From the NCBI GenBank assembly GCA_002307235.1, contig DBTV01000022.1:17771-54400 (forward strand): DNA of 36,630 bases. Reading direction: 5' to 3'. Under the pieces are notes generated by a model. It was not told the origin of the DNA, did no database searches, and saw only the letters and a program-made list of their open reading frames with translations. Every line of letters starts with the position of its first letter. Within the stretch, counting starts at the first letter, position 1. Source of the DNA: Acidobacteriaceae bacterium UBA1307. GTDB taxonomy: Bacteria > Acidobacteriota > Terriglobia > Terriglobales > Acidobacteriaceae. The position numbers were made by a program, and so were the translations under genes. Shown here in pieces: positions 24,884-32,738 of the stretch.

Positions 24884-25789
24884 ATGGCCAGCATTGTTCC
24901 CACTCCGACTTCGCGCTATCGCGGGCGCCTTGCGCCCTCGCCGACCGGCTACCTGCATGTGGGCCACGCGCGCACCTTCTGGACCGCGTGGCGACGCGCG
25001 CAAGAGGCCGGTGGCGCGCTCGTTTTCCGCATGGAAGATCTTGACCCCGATCGTTGCAAAGGCAGCTATGCCACCGCCGCGCTTGAGGATCTGCGCTGGC
25101 TCGGCATGCGCTGGATCGAGGGGCCGGATCGCGGCGGGCCGTGCGCGCCCTATGTGCAGAGCAAACGGCGGGCCGTCTATCTGGCGGCGTGGCGAAGGCT
25201 GCTGCGCGGCGGATTTCTGTTTCCCTGCCACTGCTCGCGCAAGGATCTGGCGGCGGCCTTGAGCGCGCCGCACGAGGGCGCCGTTCCCGACCCGCTCGAT
25301 GATGAGCCGATTTATCCGGGCACCTGCCGCCACCAGTTGTCGCGGTTGCCGCAGTTGCCGGGGCCGACGGCGCTCGACGACGAGACGCCGGAGGGCGTCA
25401 ACTGGCGCTTCCGCGTGCCGGACGGCGTGGCCATCGAGTTTGTCGACGAGAACCTTGGCCCGCAGCGCTTCGTGGCCGGGGAAGACTTTGGCGACTTCGT
25501 GGTGTGGCGTCGCGACAACGTGCCGAGCTATCAGTTGGCCTGCGTGGTGGACGACGCGGCGATGGGCATCACCGAGGTGGTGCGCGGCGCGGACCTGCTG
25601 AAGTCGACCGCACGGCAACTGCTGCTCTACAAGGCACTGGGGATCACGCCGCCCACATGGTTTCACTGCCGACTGGTGGTCGACCAGAACGGCCAGCGAC
25701 TCGCCAAACGCCACGACGCTCTGAGCCTGCGCACCCTGCGCGAAAAAGGCTTTACGCCGATGAAGATTTTGTCGGCGGAGTTGGGGTAA
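24884..25789 (+). CDS. gluQ: Glutamyl-Q tRNA(Asp) synthetase
   Basis: Truncated glutamyl-tRNA synthetase paralogue that attaches glutamate to queuosine at position 34 of tRNA-Asp. The 301-residue length lacks an anticodon-binding domain. Motifs: RLAPSPTGYLHVGHART with the HIGH-type HVGH (25-28), FRMEDLDPDR, the zinc-site pair FPCHCSRKDL and YPGTCR, and the KMSKS-like RLAKRHDALSLR. There is no clear ribosome site before the ATG; a TAGACT at about -15 suggests a very short leader. Another tRNA-biology gene in this window. Confidence 0.92.
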   Translation: MASIVPTPTSRYRGRLAPSPTGYLHVGHARTFWTAWRRAQEAGGALVFRMEDLDPDRCKGSYATAALEDLRWLGMRWIEGPDRGGPCAPYVQSKRRAVYLAAWRRLLRGGFLFPCHCSRKDLAAALSAPHEGAVPDPLDDEPIYPGTCRHQLSRLPQLPGPTALDDETPEGVNWRFRVPDGVAIEFVDENLGPQRFVAGEDFGDFVVWRRDNVPSYQLACVVDDAAMGITEVVRGADLLKSTARQLLLYKALGITPPTWFHCRLVVDQNGQRLAKRHDALSLRTLREKGFTPMKILSAELG

Positions 25790-25804
25790 AAACGAGTGCA
25801 TAGT

Positions 25805-25838
25805 GGAGAGTGGACAGACTATTGACTGCTCACTCTCC
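25805..25838. repeat. Inverted repeat between gluQ and the DUF3592 gene
   Basis: GGAGAGTG (25805-25812) is complementary to CACTCTCC (25831-25838) around an 18-base spacer. It lies between two convergent genes and overlaps the last base of the minus-strand stop codon. It may act as a transcription barrier; no T run follows. Confidence 0.5.
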
Positions 25839-26341
25839 TACGACTTGTCCGTGGGGACGACATGCAGGACCTCGGGGGCGGCTTGCTCGTCGTAGTCGTT
25901 TTCCGCTACGTCCACCTCGCGCGCGAGATGATCGATTCGCCGGAGAACGACGAAGGTTCCGAGAAGGAGCAACGCCCCCACGGGGGTCATCCACTGTGCA
26001 CGTCTGAAATCGGTGCGACTTTCCGCACCGTATTCGTTCAATTGGCTCAAGTCGGGATAGGCGCGGTCGTAGTAGACGAGAGCCATTGAGCCGACCTCGC
26101 ACATGCCGTGAAATAAAGGCGTTTGACAGGAGCTATCGTTGCTACTGTAAGTCACTCCATCGACGCGATAAGAATATTTGTAATAAGAGCCCTTCCCGGA
26201 ATGGACCTCGTTGATGATACCGACGGTAGTGGCCTCGCGTGGAGCCACTGCTGCTGCATGCCAGCCGGCCAACAACGACCACGCACCGAATACAAACAAG
26301 AACAGACCGATGCCAACAACATATTGATATTTTTGTTCCAC
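25838..26341 (-). CDS. DUF3592-like membrane protein
   Basis: A 167-residue protein if started at the GTG at 26341, which follows GGGGAAAGGG. One membrane helix (YVVGIGLFLFVFGAWSLLAGW) is followed by an extracytoplasmic region with the DUF3592 pattern (TVGIINEVHSGKGSYYKYSYRVDGVTYSS, CEVGSMALVYYDRAYPDLS), and a second helix (WMTPVGALLLLGTFVVL) leads to an acidic tail. An ATG at 26440 is an alternative start. The long upstream reading to 26686 is rejected because it translates through the palindromic repeat at 26495-26647. Function is unknown. Confidence 0.7.
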   Translation of the reverse strand: MEQKYQYVVGIGLFLFVFGAWSLLAGWHAAAVAPREATTVGIINEVHSGKGSYYKYSYRVDGVTYSSNDSSCQTPLFHGMCEVGSMALVYYDRAYPDLSQLNEYGAESRTDFRRAQWMTPVGALLLLGTFVVLRRIDHLAREVDVAENDYDEQAAPEVLHVVPTDKS

Positions 26342-26494
26342 GCGCGAAGGCCCTTTCCCCTTGGAGAATGACAAAGAAATGCTGAGGATGATTGTAGGAC
26401 GTGGGGGGAGCTGGGGGAACAGTGAACAGGACAATCGCATTTGAAATTGCTCTCGGGCAATTTCCTCGGTCGAGCAAGCTCCAAGCCGTCCTGG

Positions 26495-26647
26495 GGAGGG
26501 AGCAGGGGCATTCATGCCCCTGAAATCTCCTGCAACAAGAACCGGCTTGAGCCGCGGGCCTTTTCTTGCCAATGAAGGAAGGCCCGCGCCTGAAGGCGCA
26601 AAGTTTCGAGCGCCCAATCCAGGGGCATGAATGCCCCTGCTCCCTCC
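26495..26647. repeat. REP-like composite of nested palindromes
   Basis: Perfect 28-base inverted arms at 26495-26522 and 26620-26647, each itself nearly palindromic (GGGGCATTCATGCCCC type). Between them sit two further hairpins, GCGGGCCTT with AAGGCCCGC and GCGCCT with AGGCGC. It lies between the DUF3592 and oligogalacturonate lyase genes. The architecture resembles REP/BIME elements; no transposase is near. Confidence 0.85.
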
Positions 26648-26727
26648 TGATCCAATCCCGACAGGAAAAGCAAGGAATGATTCCAATGCGATTGCCCTGA
26701 AACCGTCAATCGACTTTCCACTGCTTT

Positions 26728-28149
26728 TTAGTGCGTCGGCGTCGGCTCGACCGGGTTGTATTTGCGCGCCAGCTCTGGGGTGGAGACGACCTCGCCGGGC
26801 TTGGGGTTCACGGCCTTCGCAACCTCGGCGGCGAGAATGTAGCTCGGGCCGAACATGTTGCTGGTGAAGATGACCAGCTTCTTGTCCGGCGAAAAGCGCA
26901 CATTCGGCTCCTGCCGATAGTTGTGGTGAGCCATGTTGATGAGCCGCTCGGAGTGGAAGACGCCGGGCTGCCAGAAGCCGGGGGCGTTGAGCGTGTCATC
27001 GCTGACCTTGAGCCGCTCGGGGTGGAAGAGCTCGATCCAGGTGCCGTCCTTGGCCTTGGCCACCTGGCCGGAGTCGCCGCCGTCGCCCGCGAACAGGTCA
27101 AGATCCTGCGTCAGGTTGAAGTGAATCGACCACTCGTTGCGCTGCAGATGATAGGCGGTGCGCTCGCCGGTCTTCAGGTTGTATCCGGCGACGAAGAAGT
27201 CCTCGCCCTTGGGATACTGCCAGTCGTACCAGACGGTCTCGCCGTCGAGTCCCCAGAACTCGTGACCGGCAATCTCCATGGCCATGGTGCGCTGGTGCAG
27301 AAGCCGGTTCCCGGTGCCGTCGGTGCGGATGGTCCAGATGCGGTCGACCTTCTGCCAGGGGCCTTCGTGGCAATACATCAGCAGCTCGGGGTCGGTGGGT
27401 GAAAAGAGCAGATGGTTGACCCAGTCGGTCGAGTGCAGCAGGATTTTTTCCTCGCCCGGTTTTTCGCCGTTGGGGCCGGGTTCGAGGCGAAGAGTGAACA
27501 GCACCAGCGGCAGGCGGGACTTGAGCCGGGCCTCCATCATCGCGCCCTTGCCGAAGGGCTGGAAGTGGGGCTTGTCGTCGCCGGGTTTGGGCGCGTCTTT
27601 GGCGTCGGCCGGTGGCGGGCCAAAACCCTGGTTTGGGTCGCCGCCTTCGATGTAGGTTCCGGCGGCCAGCGTCTCGTCGGCATTGACGCTGACGATGCCG
27701 TGGCCTGGTGGCAGGTCGGCGAGCTTGCGTGTCTTGCTGGTGTCGGCGTCAGCCTTGTAGACGGAGACCGTGTGCGTTTTGGCGTCGGCCAGGGTGTAGA
27801 AGATGCTGGGCGTTTTGTGCCCGGCAACCAGCGTGTGCACACTGCCCCAGGGGCCGCGCGGTTCGCCCTCCGGCCGGGCCGGGTTGGCCACCAGCAGCGT
27901 CGAGTGGCGCGAGGCCAGATCGAGCACGCGGATGCCCTCGTGCGTGGTGTAGAACATCCGTTTGCCGTCGGGCGTATAGGCGTTCACGTTGAAGTAGAAC
28001 GCGCCCGAGTTGGGTTCATCGCTGAGCCGCCAGATGCGATGGCCGGTATCCTTGTCGACCCAGGTCTTGGGCGGCAGGGCGGCGTTTTGCGCGGCGGAGA
28101 CGAGTGAACAGCATAGAACAGTGCAGGCAACAAGCATTCGAGAAGCCAT
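26728..28149 (-). CDS. Exported oligogalacturonate lyase (PL22-like)
   Basis: A 473-residue beta-propeller lyase expected to cut unsaturated digalacturonate and short oligogalacturonides during pectin degradation. Evidence: signal peptide MASRMLVACTVLCCSLVSAAQ; TWVDKDTGHRIWRLSDEPNSG; HEGIRVLDL; SPTDPELLMYCHEGPW; GHEFWGLDGETVWYDWQYPKGED; EWSIHFNLTQDLDLFAGDGGD; and NYRQEPNVRFSPDKKLVIFTSNMFGPSY. This repeating layout matches oligogalacturonide lyases, whose Mn-site histidines fall in such blocks. Enterobacterial Ogl is cytoplasmic, so the signal peptide here points to periplasmic action. The start at 28149 follows AAGGGAG at seven bases. No pectate lyase, KdgR or uptake gene is present. Confidence 0.85.
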   Translation of the reverse strand: MASRMLVACTVLCCSLVSAAQNAALPPKTWVDKDTGHRIWRLSDEPNSGAFYFNVNAYTPDGKRMFYTTHEGIRVLDLASRHSTLLVANPARPEGEPRGPWGSVHTLVAGHKTPSIFYTLADAKTHTVSVYKADADTSKTRKLADLPPGHGIVSVNADETLAAGTYIEGGDPNQGFGPPPADAKDAPKPGDDKPHFQPFGKGAMMEARLKSRLPLVLFTLRLEPGPNGEKPGEEKILLHSTDWVNHLLFSPTDPELLMYCHEGPWQKVDRIWTIRTDGTGNRLLHQRTMAMEIAGHEFWGLDGETVWYDWQYPKGEDFFVAGYNLKTGERTAYHLQRNEWSIHFNLTQDLDLFAGDGGDSGQVAKAKDGTWIELFHPERLKVSDDTLNAPGFWQPGVFHSERLINMAHHNYRQEPNVRFSPDKKLVIFTSNMFGPSYILAAEVAKAVNPKPGEVVSTPELARKYNPVEPTPTH

Positions 28150-28314
28150 GAACAAACTCCCTTTCGAGGCGGAATGCAAAGCCGGGGTTTCCGGCTGGAA
28201 TGGTGAAGCAAGTTGATGCGCTCACGGCATGAATCCGGTGCGCAAAAAACTTATACACTCCTCTGCTATCGATTGGGAAATGGTTTCTCCGCTGAAATTT
28301 GAGGCTGCCCCACT

Positions 28315-29220
28315 CTATTTGTGCCGGATAAATGTCCCCTGCTGCATATCGTGAAAGGCCTGACGCAGCTCGGCGCGGGTGTTCATGACGATGGGGCCCT
28401 GCCAGGCGACCGGTTCGCCAAAAGGGTGGCCGGAGGCGAGCAGGAAGCGGATGCCTTCCGCGCCAGCCTGCACCACGATCTCGTCGCCGCTGTCGAACAG
28501 CACCAGCGAGTGACGGCGGGCATCGTACACCGGAGCGGCAGCCGGGTCGGCACCCGAGGCGGTCATCACGGCCTGCCGGGTCGAAGCGTCGCGGAAAAAT
28601 CCAGCGCCAGCAAAGACATAGGCAAAGGCGCTATGGCCCAGTTCCACCGGAATATGACGCAGCTTGCCGGCCGGAATGGTGATGTCGAGGTAGCGCGGGC
28701 TGGCGGCAACGCCTTCGGCCGGGCCGCGTTTGCCCCAGAACTCGCCGCAGAGAATGCGCGCGGTGGTGCCGTCGTCTTCGGTCACCTCGGGGATGGCGCT
28801 GGCCGGAATGTCCTGATAGCGCGGCGCGGTCATCTTGAGCGAGGAGGGCAGATTGGCCCAGAGCTGGAAGCCGTGCATGTGGCCGAGCGCGTCGCCCTTC
28901 GGCATCTCCTGATGCAGAATGCCGCTGCCGGCGGTCATCCACTGCAGGTCGCCCGCGCCGAGCGTGCCCTGGTTGCCGAGGCTGTCCTTGTGTTCGACCG
29001 AACCGGCGAGCACATAGGTGATGGTCTCGATGCCGCGATGCGGATGCCAGGGGAAGCCGGGCTGGTAGTCGGAGGGGTTGTTGCTGCTGAAGTCGTCGAA
29101 GAGTAGAAAGGGGTCAAAAGCAGCGGATTTGCCGAACCCGAAACCGCGTCGGAGATGGACGCCGGCGCCTTCGAGGGTGGGACGGGCAGAGTCAATCTGC
29201 CGCATTGCGCGTAGGGACAT
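28315..29220 (-). CDS. Pirin family protein
   Basis: Two-cupin protein of 301 residues. The pirin signature is intact: FGFGKSAAFDPFLLFDDFSSN, PGFPWHPHRGIETITYVLAG with the metal-binding HxH, SVEHKDSLGNQGTLGAGDLQWMTAGSGILHQEM, and in the second half FAYVFAGAGFF and VLFDSGDEIVVQAG. Bacterial pirins bind iron; some oxidise flavonols such as quercetin and others affect metabolic enzymes. The start at 29220 (MSLRAMRQIDSARP) is preceded by AGAGG; the frame runs on to 29316 without support. It is separated from the upstream TPR gene by a terminator, so it is likely transcribed on its own. Confidence 0.93.
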   Translation of the reverse strand: MSLRAMRQIDSARPTLEGAGVHLRRGFGFGKSAAFDPFLLFDDFSSNNPSDYQPGFPWHPHRGIETITYVLAGSVEHKDSLGNQGTLGAGDLQWMTAGSGILHQEMPKGDALGHMHGFQLWANLPSSLKMTAPRYQDIPASAIPEVTEDDGTTARILCGEFWGKRGPAEGVAASPRYLDITIPAGKLRHIPVELGHSAFAYVFAGAGFFRDASTRQAVMTASGADPAAAPVYDARRHSLVLFDSGDEIVVQAGAEGIRFLLASGHPFGEPVAWQGPIVMNTRAELRQAFHDMQQGTFIRHK

Positions 29221-29314
29221 AGGGGGACCTCTACCCTTTATGCTCTCACCGAGGGGCGCCTTTGGACGAATCGGGGCCTCGGGTGTATTCACTCCAGCAG
29301 CGCGCGGGACATGC

Positions 29315-29353
29315 AAAGAGGCGCATCCGGGCCTGCCGGATGCGCCTCTTTTT
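29315..29353 (-). terminator. Hairpin terminator of the TPR gene
   Basis: A perfect 16-bp stem (AAAGAGGCGCATCCGG with CCGGATGCGCCTCTTT), loop of five bases, 12 bases after the minus-strand stop. The T run is short on the minus strand (TTT) and longer on the plus strand, so it may work in either direction. Confidence 0.85.
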
Positions 29354-29365
29354 GATGCGAAAAGA

Positions 29366-30565
29366 CTACTTCTTGCCCTTGGGGGCCTTGTAGGTGCTTT
29401 CGATCTTCTGGTTGGCCTGGGCCAGAATGCCCTTGACCTCGGCGGCGTAGGGGCCGTTCGGGGCCAGCGTCAGATAGTGGTTGTAGGCGTCGGTGCAATC
29501 GTCAGGCAGCACGATGCGGTTGGTCTTGGGGTCCACGGTGGCGTTCATCACCAGGCCCTGGCCCTTGATGTAATAGAGCAGCGCCTGGTTGGCCGGAACA
29601 GTCTCGACCTTGAGGGCCTCGTCGGCGGCGGCAACCTGTGCCGGGGAGTTCTTCTCCTGGAAGAAGACGACGGCTTCGTTGCGCAGGTGGAAGGAGGCCT
29701 TGGCCGGATCGGCCTTGGCGGCGGCGTCATAGGCCGCATTGGCCTCGGCAACCTTGCTCTGGCGGGCAAAAACCTCACCCAGTCCGGCGTTGATCACACC
29801 GAGAACCTCGGGGTTCTGCTTCTTGGCGGCCGACTCGAGCGCGAGGGCCTTCTTGTAGGAGACCTCGGCGTCGGGGTACTTCTTCAGGCCGAGCTGGGCG
29901 CGGGCCAGATTGGTCCACAGAATCGGCTCGTCGGGCTTGGCCTCGGTGTCCTTGGTCATCAGCGCGAGAATCTCGTTGTACTTGGCCTCACGCAGTTCGG
30001 TGGCCTTGGCTTCAATGGCGCTGTTGGTGGCTCCGGCGCCCAACTGCTGCGCGGCGGCCGTACGGGCCGACTCGGCTTCCTTGATGTCCTGGTTGACGGT
30101 CTTCAGATCGGCATTGAGCGCGGCGATGACCTTGTTGGCGTTCATTGCGGCCGCATTCTGCTTCTTCAGCTCTTCGAGCTGCTTCTGCTGCTCCGGCGGC
30201 AATGCCTTGATGTACTCGGCGCGGGACATATCGAGGTCCTGCACAACGTCCTCACCCACGGTGATCTTGATGCCGCGGAGCGAGTCGACCATCTTGCCGG
30301 CCGGGGTCTCGGGGGCGCGGTAAAAAATCATGTAAGTGCCGGGCGCGGCCTCGCCGGTGTACTCGCCCTGGGCTGAAACCGGGAAGGTGAACTTGGCGGT
30401 GCTGCCGCCGTCGGTGGACAGGCTGACGGTGCCGCCGCCCTGCGCCGCGCCGGTCGGGTTGATCACGCGGCCATGAATCTTGCCCGTGGCGGCAGGGGTC
30501 TGCGCCAGCGCCGGCATCAGCGCCAGGGCCAGAATACCCAGCCAGAGTGAAAGTGTGCGTTTCAT
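29366..30565 (-). CDS. Exported protein with carboxypeptidase-regulatory-like domain and TPRs
   Basis: A 399-residue exported protein. The signal peptide is MKRTLSLWLGILALALMPALAQ. A transthyretin-like carboxypeptidase regulatory domain follows (GKIHGRVINPTGAAQGGGTVSL through APGTYMIFYRAPE), then a charged coiled-coil-like stretch (EQQKQLEELKKQNAAAMNANK to EAESARTAAAQQ) and three to four TPR units (EPILWTNLARAQLGLKKYPDAEVSYKKAL; VINAGLGEVFARQSKVAEANAAYDAAAKADP). AAGGAG lies about six bases before the ATG. The architecture is common in Acidobacteriota periplasmic proteins; the function is unknown. Confidence 0.8.
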   Translation of the reverse strand: MKRTLSLWLGILALALMPALAQTPAATGKIHGRVINPTGAAQGGGTVSLSTDGGSTAKFTFPVSAQGEYTGEAAPGTYMIFYRAPETPAGKMVDSLRGIKITVGEDVVQDLDMSRAEYIKALPPEQQKQLEELKKQNAAAMNANKVIAALNADLKTVNQDIKEAESARTAAAQQLGAGATNSAIEAKATELREAKYNEILALMTKDTEAKPDEPILWTNLARAQLGLKKYPDAEVSYKKALALESAAKKQNPEVLGVINAGLGEVFARQSKVAEANAAYDAAAKADPAKASFHLRNEAVVFFQEKNSPAQVAAADEALKVETVPANQALLYYIKGQGLVMNATVDPKTNRIVLPDDCTDAYNHYLTLAPNGPYAAEVKGILAQANQKIESTYKAPKGKK

Positions 30566-30838
30566 GTTCTTCTCCTTGGAGCGGCGCGAACGATACTGCC
30601 CGCGAGCTCGAAAAATCCTTCGATGTTGGCGTCAGGCAAGGTGCGATGACGCGTCCGGCGCGGGCGTCGCGATGACCGGCTACGCCGATCCTCTCGGCAG
30701 AACCAAAGGTAAATCCAAGCCGATACGATGCACAAGGGCCATGCAGGGTTCGCTGGGCCGGTTATACCGTGCGGCATTCCCGAAAGCAGTTGATTTCCAC
30801 CCTATGTTAGTTGGTTTTCGCCACGATGCGGTGTGGCC
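30566..30838. other. Intergenic region between divergent units
   Basis: About 270 bases between the TPR gene (minus) and the GNAT gene (plus). I find no open frame with a ribosome site, no recognisable riboswitch core, and no convincing -35/-10 pair apart from the A/T-rich element at 30839-30862. Confidence 0.5.
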
Positions 30839-30862
30839 CGTATCACAATTTAAAATGATACG
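30839..30862 (+). promoter_or_regulatory. Inverted repeat and -10 box abutting the GNAT start (possible leaderless promoter/operator)
   Basis: CGTATCA (30839-30845) and TGATACG (30856-30862) are perfect inverted arms around a 10-base A/T-rich spacer and touch the GNAT ATG at 30863. TAAAAT (30851-30856) ends six bases before the ATG, which would put transcription start at or next to the ATG; no ribosome site is visible. It may be an operator overlapping a leaderless promoter. No clear -35 box. Confidence 0.5.
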
Positions 30863-31363
30863 ATGGCTCTTTTGATTCGCAAGGCGACCGCGGCCGACGC
30901 GCCACAGATTCTCGCCTTCATCCACGCCCTGGCCGAGTACGAAAAAGCTCCCGACGCCGTCGAGGCGACCGTCGCCGACCTCGTGCGCGAGGGCTTCGGC
31001 CCCACCCCCCGCTTCCACTGCCTGCTGGCCGAATCGGATGACCAACCGGCGGGCTATGCGCTTTATTTTCATACCTATTCGACCTGGACCGGCCACCCCG
31101 GCCTCCACCTCGAAGATCTCTTCGTGCTGCCCGAGTTCCGCGGCAAGGGCGTTGGCAAGGCGCTGATCGCCGCCGTCGCCGCCCGTGCCCGCGCCGAGGA
31201 TTGCCGCCGGCTCGAGTGGGCCGTGCTCGACTGGAACCAGCCGGCCATCGACTTTTATCGCTCGCTGGGTGGCGAGTTTCTGGATGAATGGCGCACCGTG
31301 CGCCTGACGGGCCCCGCGCTCGAGACCCTGGCCACGCGCCAGACCGCAGAGGAGAAGCAATGA
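30863..31363 (+). CDS. GNAT family N-acetyltransferase
   Basis: A 166-residue acetyltransferase. Motif A is LHLEDLFVLPEFRGKGVGKALIAAVAARA, with the acetyl-CoA pyrophosphate loop RGKGVG, and motif B is WAVLDWNQPAIDFYRSLGGEF. The N-terminal IRKATAADAPQILAFIHALAEYEKAP and the LHLEDLFV segment are close to diamine/spermidine-type acetyltransferases, so a polyamine or small-amine substrate is possible but not proven. The ATG overlaps no ribosome site and lies beside an inverted repeat. Its TGA overlaps the trmFO ATG (ATGA), so trmFO expression is coupled to it. Confidence 0.92.
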   Translation: MALLIRKATAADAPQILAFIHALAEYEKAPDAVEATVADLVREGFGPTPRFHCLLAESDDQPAGYALYFHTYSTWTGHPGLHLEDLFVLPEFRGKGVGKALIAAVAARARAEDCRRLEWAVLDWNQPAIDFYRSLGGEFLDEWRTVRLTGPALETLATRQTAEEKQ

Positions 31364-32709
31364 AGATTCGTATCATTGGTGGAGGCCTGGCTGGTTCCGA
31401 GGCAGCGCTGACCGCCGCGCGGCTCGGCTGTGAGGTCGATTTATATGAGATGCGCGCCGAAATCGACGGCCAAAAGCGGTTGACCCCGGCCCACGAGAGC
31501 ACCGACTTCGGCGAACTGGTCTGCTCGAACTCGCTCAAAAGCGAGTCGGAGAACACCGCGCCCTGGCTACTCAAGCAGGAGATGCGCCGCGCTGGCTCCG
31601 CGCTGCTCAAGTTTGCCGACGCCACGGCCGTCCCCGCTGGCCACGCCCTCGCCGTCGATCGCATCGAGTTTGCCAAACGCGTGACCGCGGCCATCGAGGC
31701 CGAGCCGCGTATTCACGTCTTCCGTGAGGAAGTCACCTCTCTCGACCAGGACGAGAACGGCACGCAGTGCTGCACCATCATCGCTTCGGGACCGCTGACC
31801 AGCGAGGCGCTGTCGGCTGAACTGGCGCGGCTGACCGGCGCCGAGCACCTGGCCTTCTACGATTCCATCTCGCCGATTGTCGAGGCCGACTCCATCGATA
31901 TGGACAAGGTCTACTTTGCCGCGCGTTGGGACAAGGGCACGCCCGACTACATCAACTGCCCGATGTCGCGCGAGGAGTACGACCGCTTTTTTGACGCCCT
32001 GCTCGCCGCCGAGGTGGCCGAAAGCAAGGAGTGGGAGAAGAGCCACTACTTCGAGGGTTGCCTGCCCATCGAGGTGATCGCCAGCCGTGGCCGCGACACG
32101 CTGCGCTTCGGTCCGATGAAGCCGGTGGGCTTGCGCGACCCGCGTACCGGCAAAACGCCCTGGGCCGTGGTTCAGTTGCGCAAGGAAGATCTGCGCTCGT
32201 CGAGCTATAACCTCGTCGGCTTCCAGAATCACCTGAAGTTCGGCGCGCAGGCCGAGGTGCTGCGGCTGATTCCGGGCCTTGAGAACGCGAAGTTTCTGCG
32301 CTTCGGCCAGATCCATCGCAACACCTACATCTGTGCGCCCGCCGTTCTGAATGAAACGCTCCAGTTGAAGACGGCGCCGGAGGTTCTGGTGGCCGGGCAG
32401 CTTTCGGGCATCGAGGGCTACACCGAATCGATTGCGACCGGCCTGCTGGCCGGGCTCTACGCCGCACAGATCGCGCAGGGAAAAACGCCCTCGACCGCGC
32501 CGCGCATCACCGCGCTCGGCTCGCTGGTCCACTACATCACCCACGCCGAGGCAAAAAACTTTCAGCCCGCCAACACCACCTTCGATCTGTTCGTTCCGCT
32601 CGAAGAGGAACTGCGCAAGAAGATCCGCGACAAAAAGGAGCGGCACCGCTTGCAGTGCGAACGCTCGCTCGCAGCCTTCGATGCGTGGTGGGCGGAGCGG
32701 GACCAGTAG
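31360..32709 (+). CDS. trmFO: Folate/FAD-dependent tRNA m5U54 methyltransferase TrmFO
   Basis: Methylates U54 in the T-loop of tRNAs using methylene-tetrahydrofolate and FAD. The FAD-binding GGGLAGSEAA starts at residue 7; the conserved cysteines are Cys55 in ELVCSNSLKSE and Cys234 in FEGCLPIEVIA. Other family blocks are FYDSISPIVEADSIDMDKVYFAARWDKG, DTLRFGPMKPVGLRDP, VQLRKEDLRSSSYNLVGFQ and QLSGIEGYTESIATGLLAG. The 449-residue length is normal. The start at 31360 overlaps the GNAT stop and has GGAG upstream; the frame continues upstream to 31288 inside the GNAT gene, which is not used. A terminator follows. Confidence 0.95.
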   Translation: MKIRIIGGGLAGSEAALTAARLGCEVDLYEMRAEIDGQKRLTPAHESTDFGELVCSNSLKSESENTAPWLLKQEMRRAGSALLKFADATAVPAGHALAVDRIEFAKRVTAAIEAEPRIHVFREEVTSLDQDENGTQCCTIIASGPLTSEALSAELARLTGAEHLAFYDSISPIVEADSIDMDKVYFAARWDKGTPDYINCPMSREEYDRFFDALLAAEVAESKEWEKSHYFEGCLPIEVIASRGRDTLRFGPMKPVGLRDPRTGKTPWAVVQLRKEDLRSSSYNLVGFQNHLKFGAQAEVLRLIPGLENAKFLRFGQIHRNTYICAPAVLNETLQLKTAPEVLVAGQLSGIEGYTESIATGLLAGLYAAQIAQGKTPSTAPRITALGSLVHYITHAEAKNFQPANTTFDLFVPLEEELRKKIRDKKERHRLQCERSLAAFDAWWAERDQ

Positions 32710-32714
32710 CAAAC

Positions 32715-32738
32715 AGCCCGGCTTCGGCCGGGCTTTCT
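32715..32738. terminator. Terminator between trmFO and the TIGR03435 gene
   Basis: AGCCCGGC, TTCG loop, GCCGGGCT, then TTCT, five bases after the trmFO stop and touching the stop of the convergent gene. A stable UUCG-capped hairpin that can serve both convergent units. Confidence 0.85.

Noticed and set aside
26342..26686. N-terminal extension of the DUF3592-like protein
   Set aside because: It translates through the palindromic repeat and lacks coding character; the GTG at 26341 or ATG at 26440 is preferred.
29078..30376. A 432-residue plus-strand open frame rich in Gly and Leu
   Set aside because: Antisense to the pirin and TPR genes; low-complexity composition typical of shadows.
30566..30838. 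A riboswitch upstream of the TPR or GNAT gene
   Set aside because: No conserved aptamer core could be recognised and the GNAT start appears leaderless.
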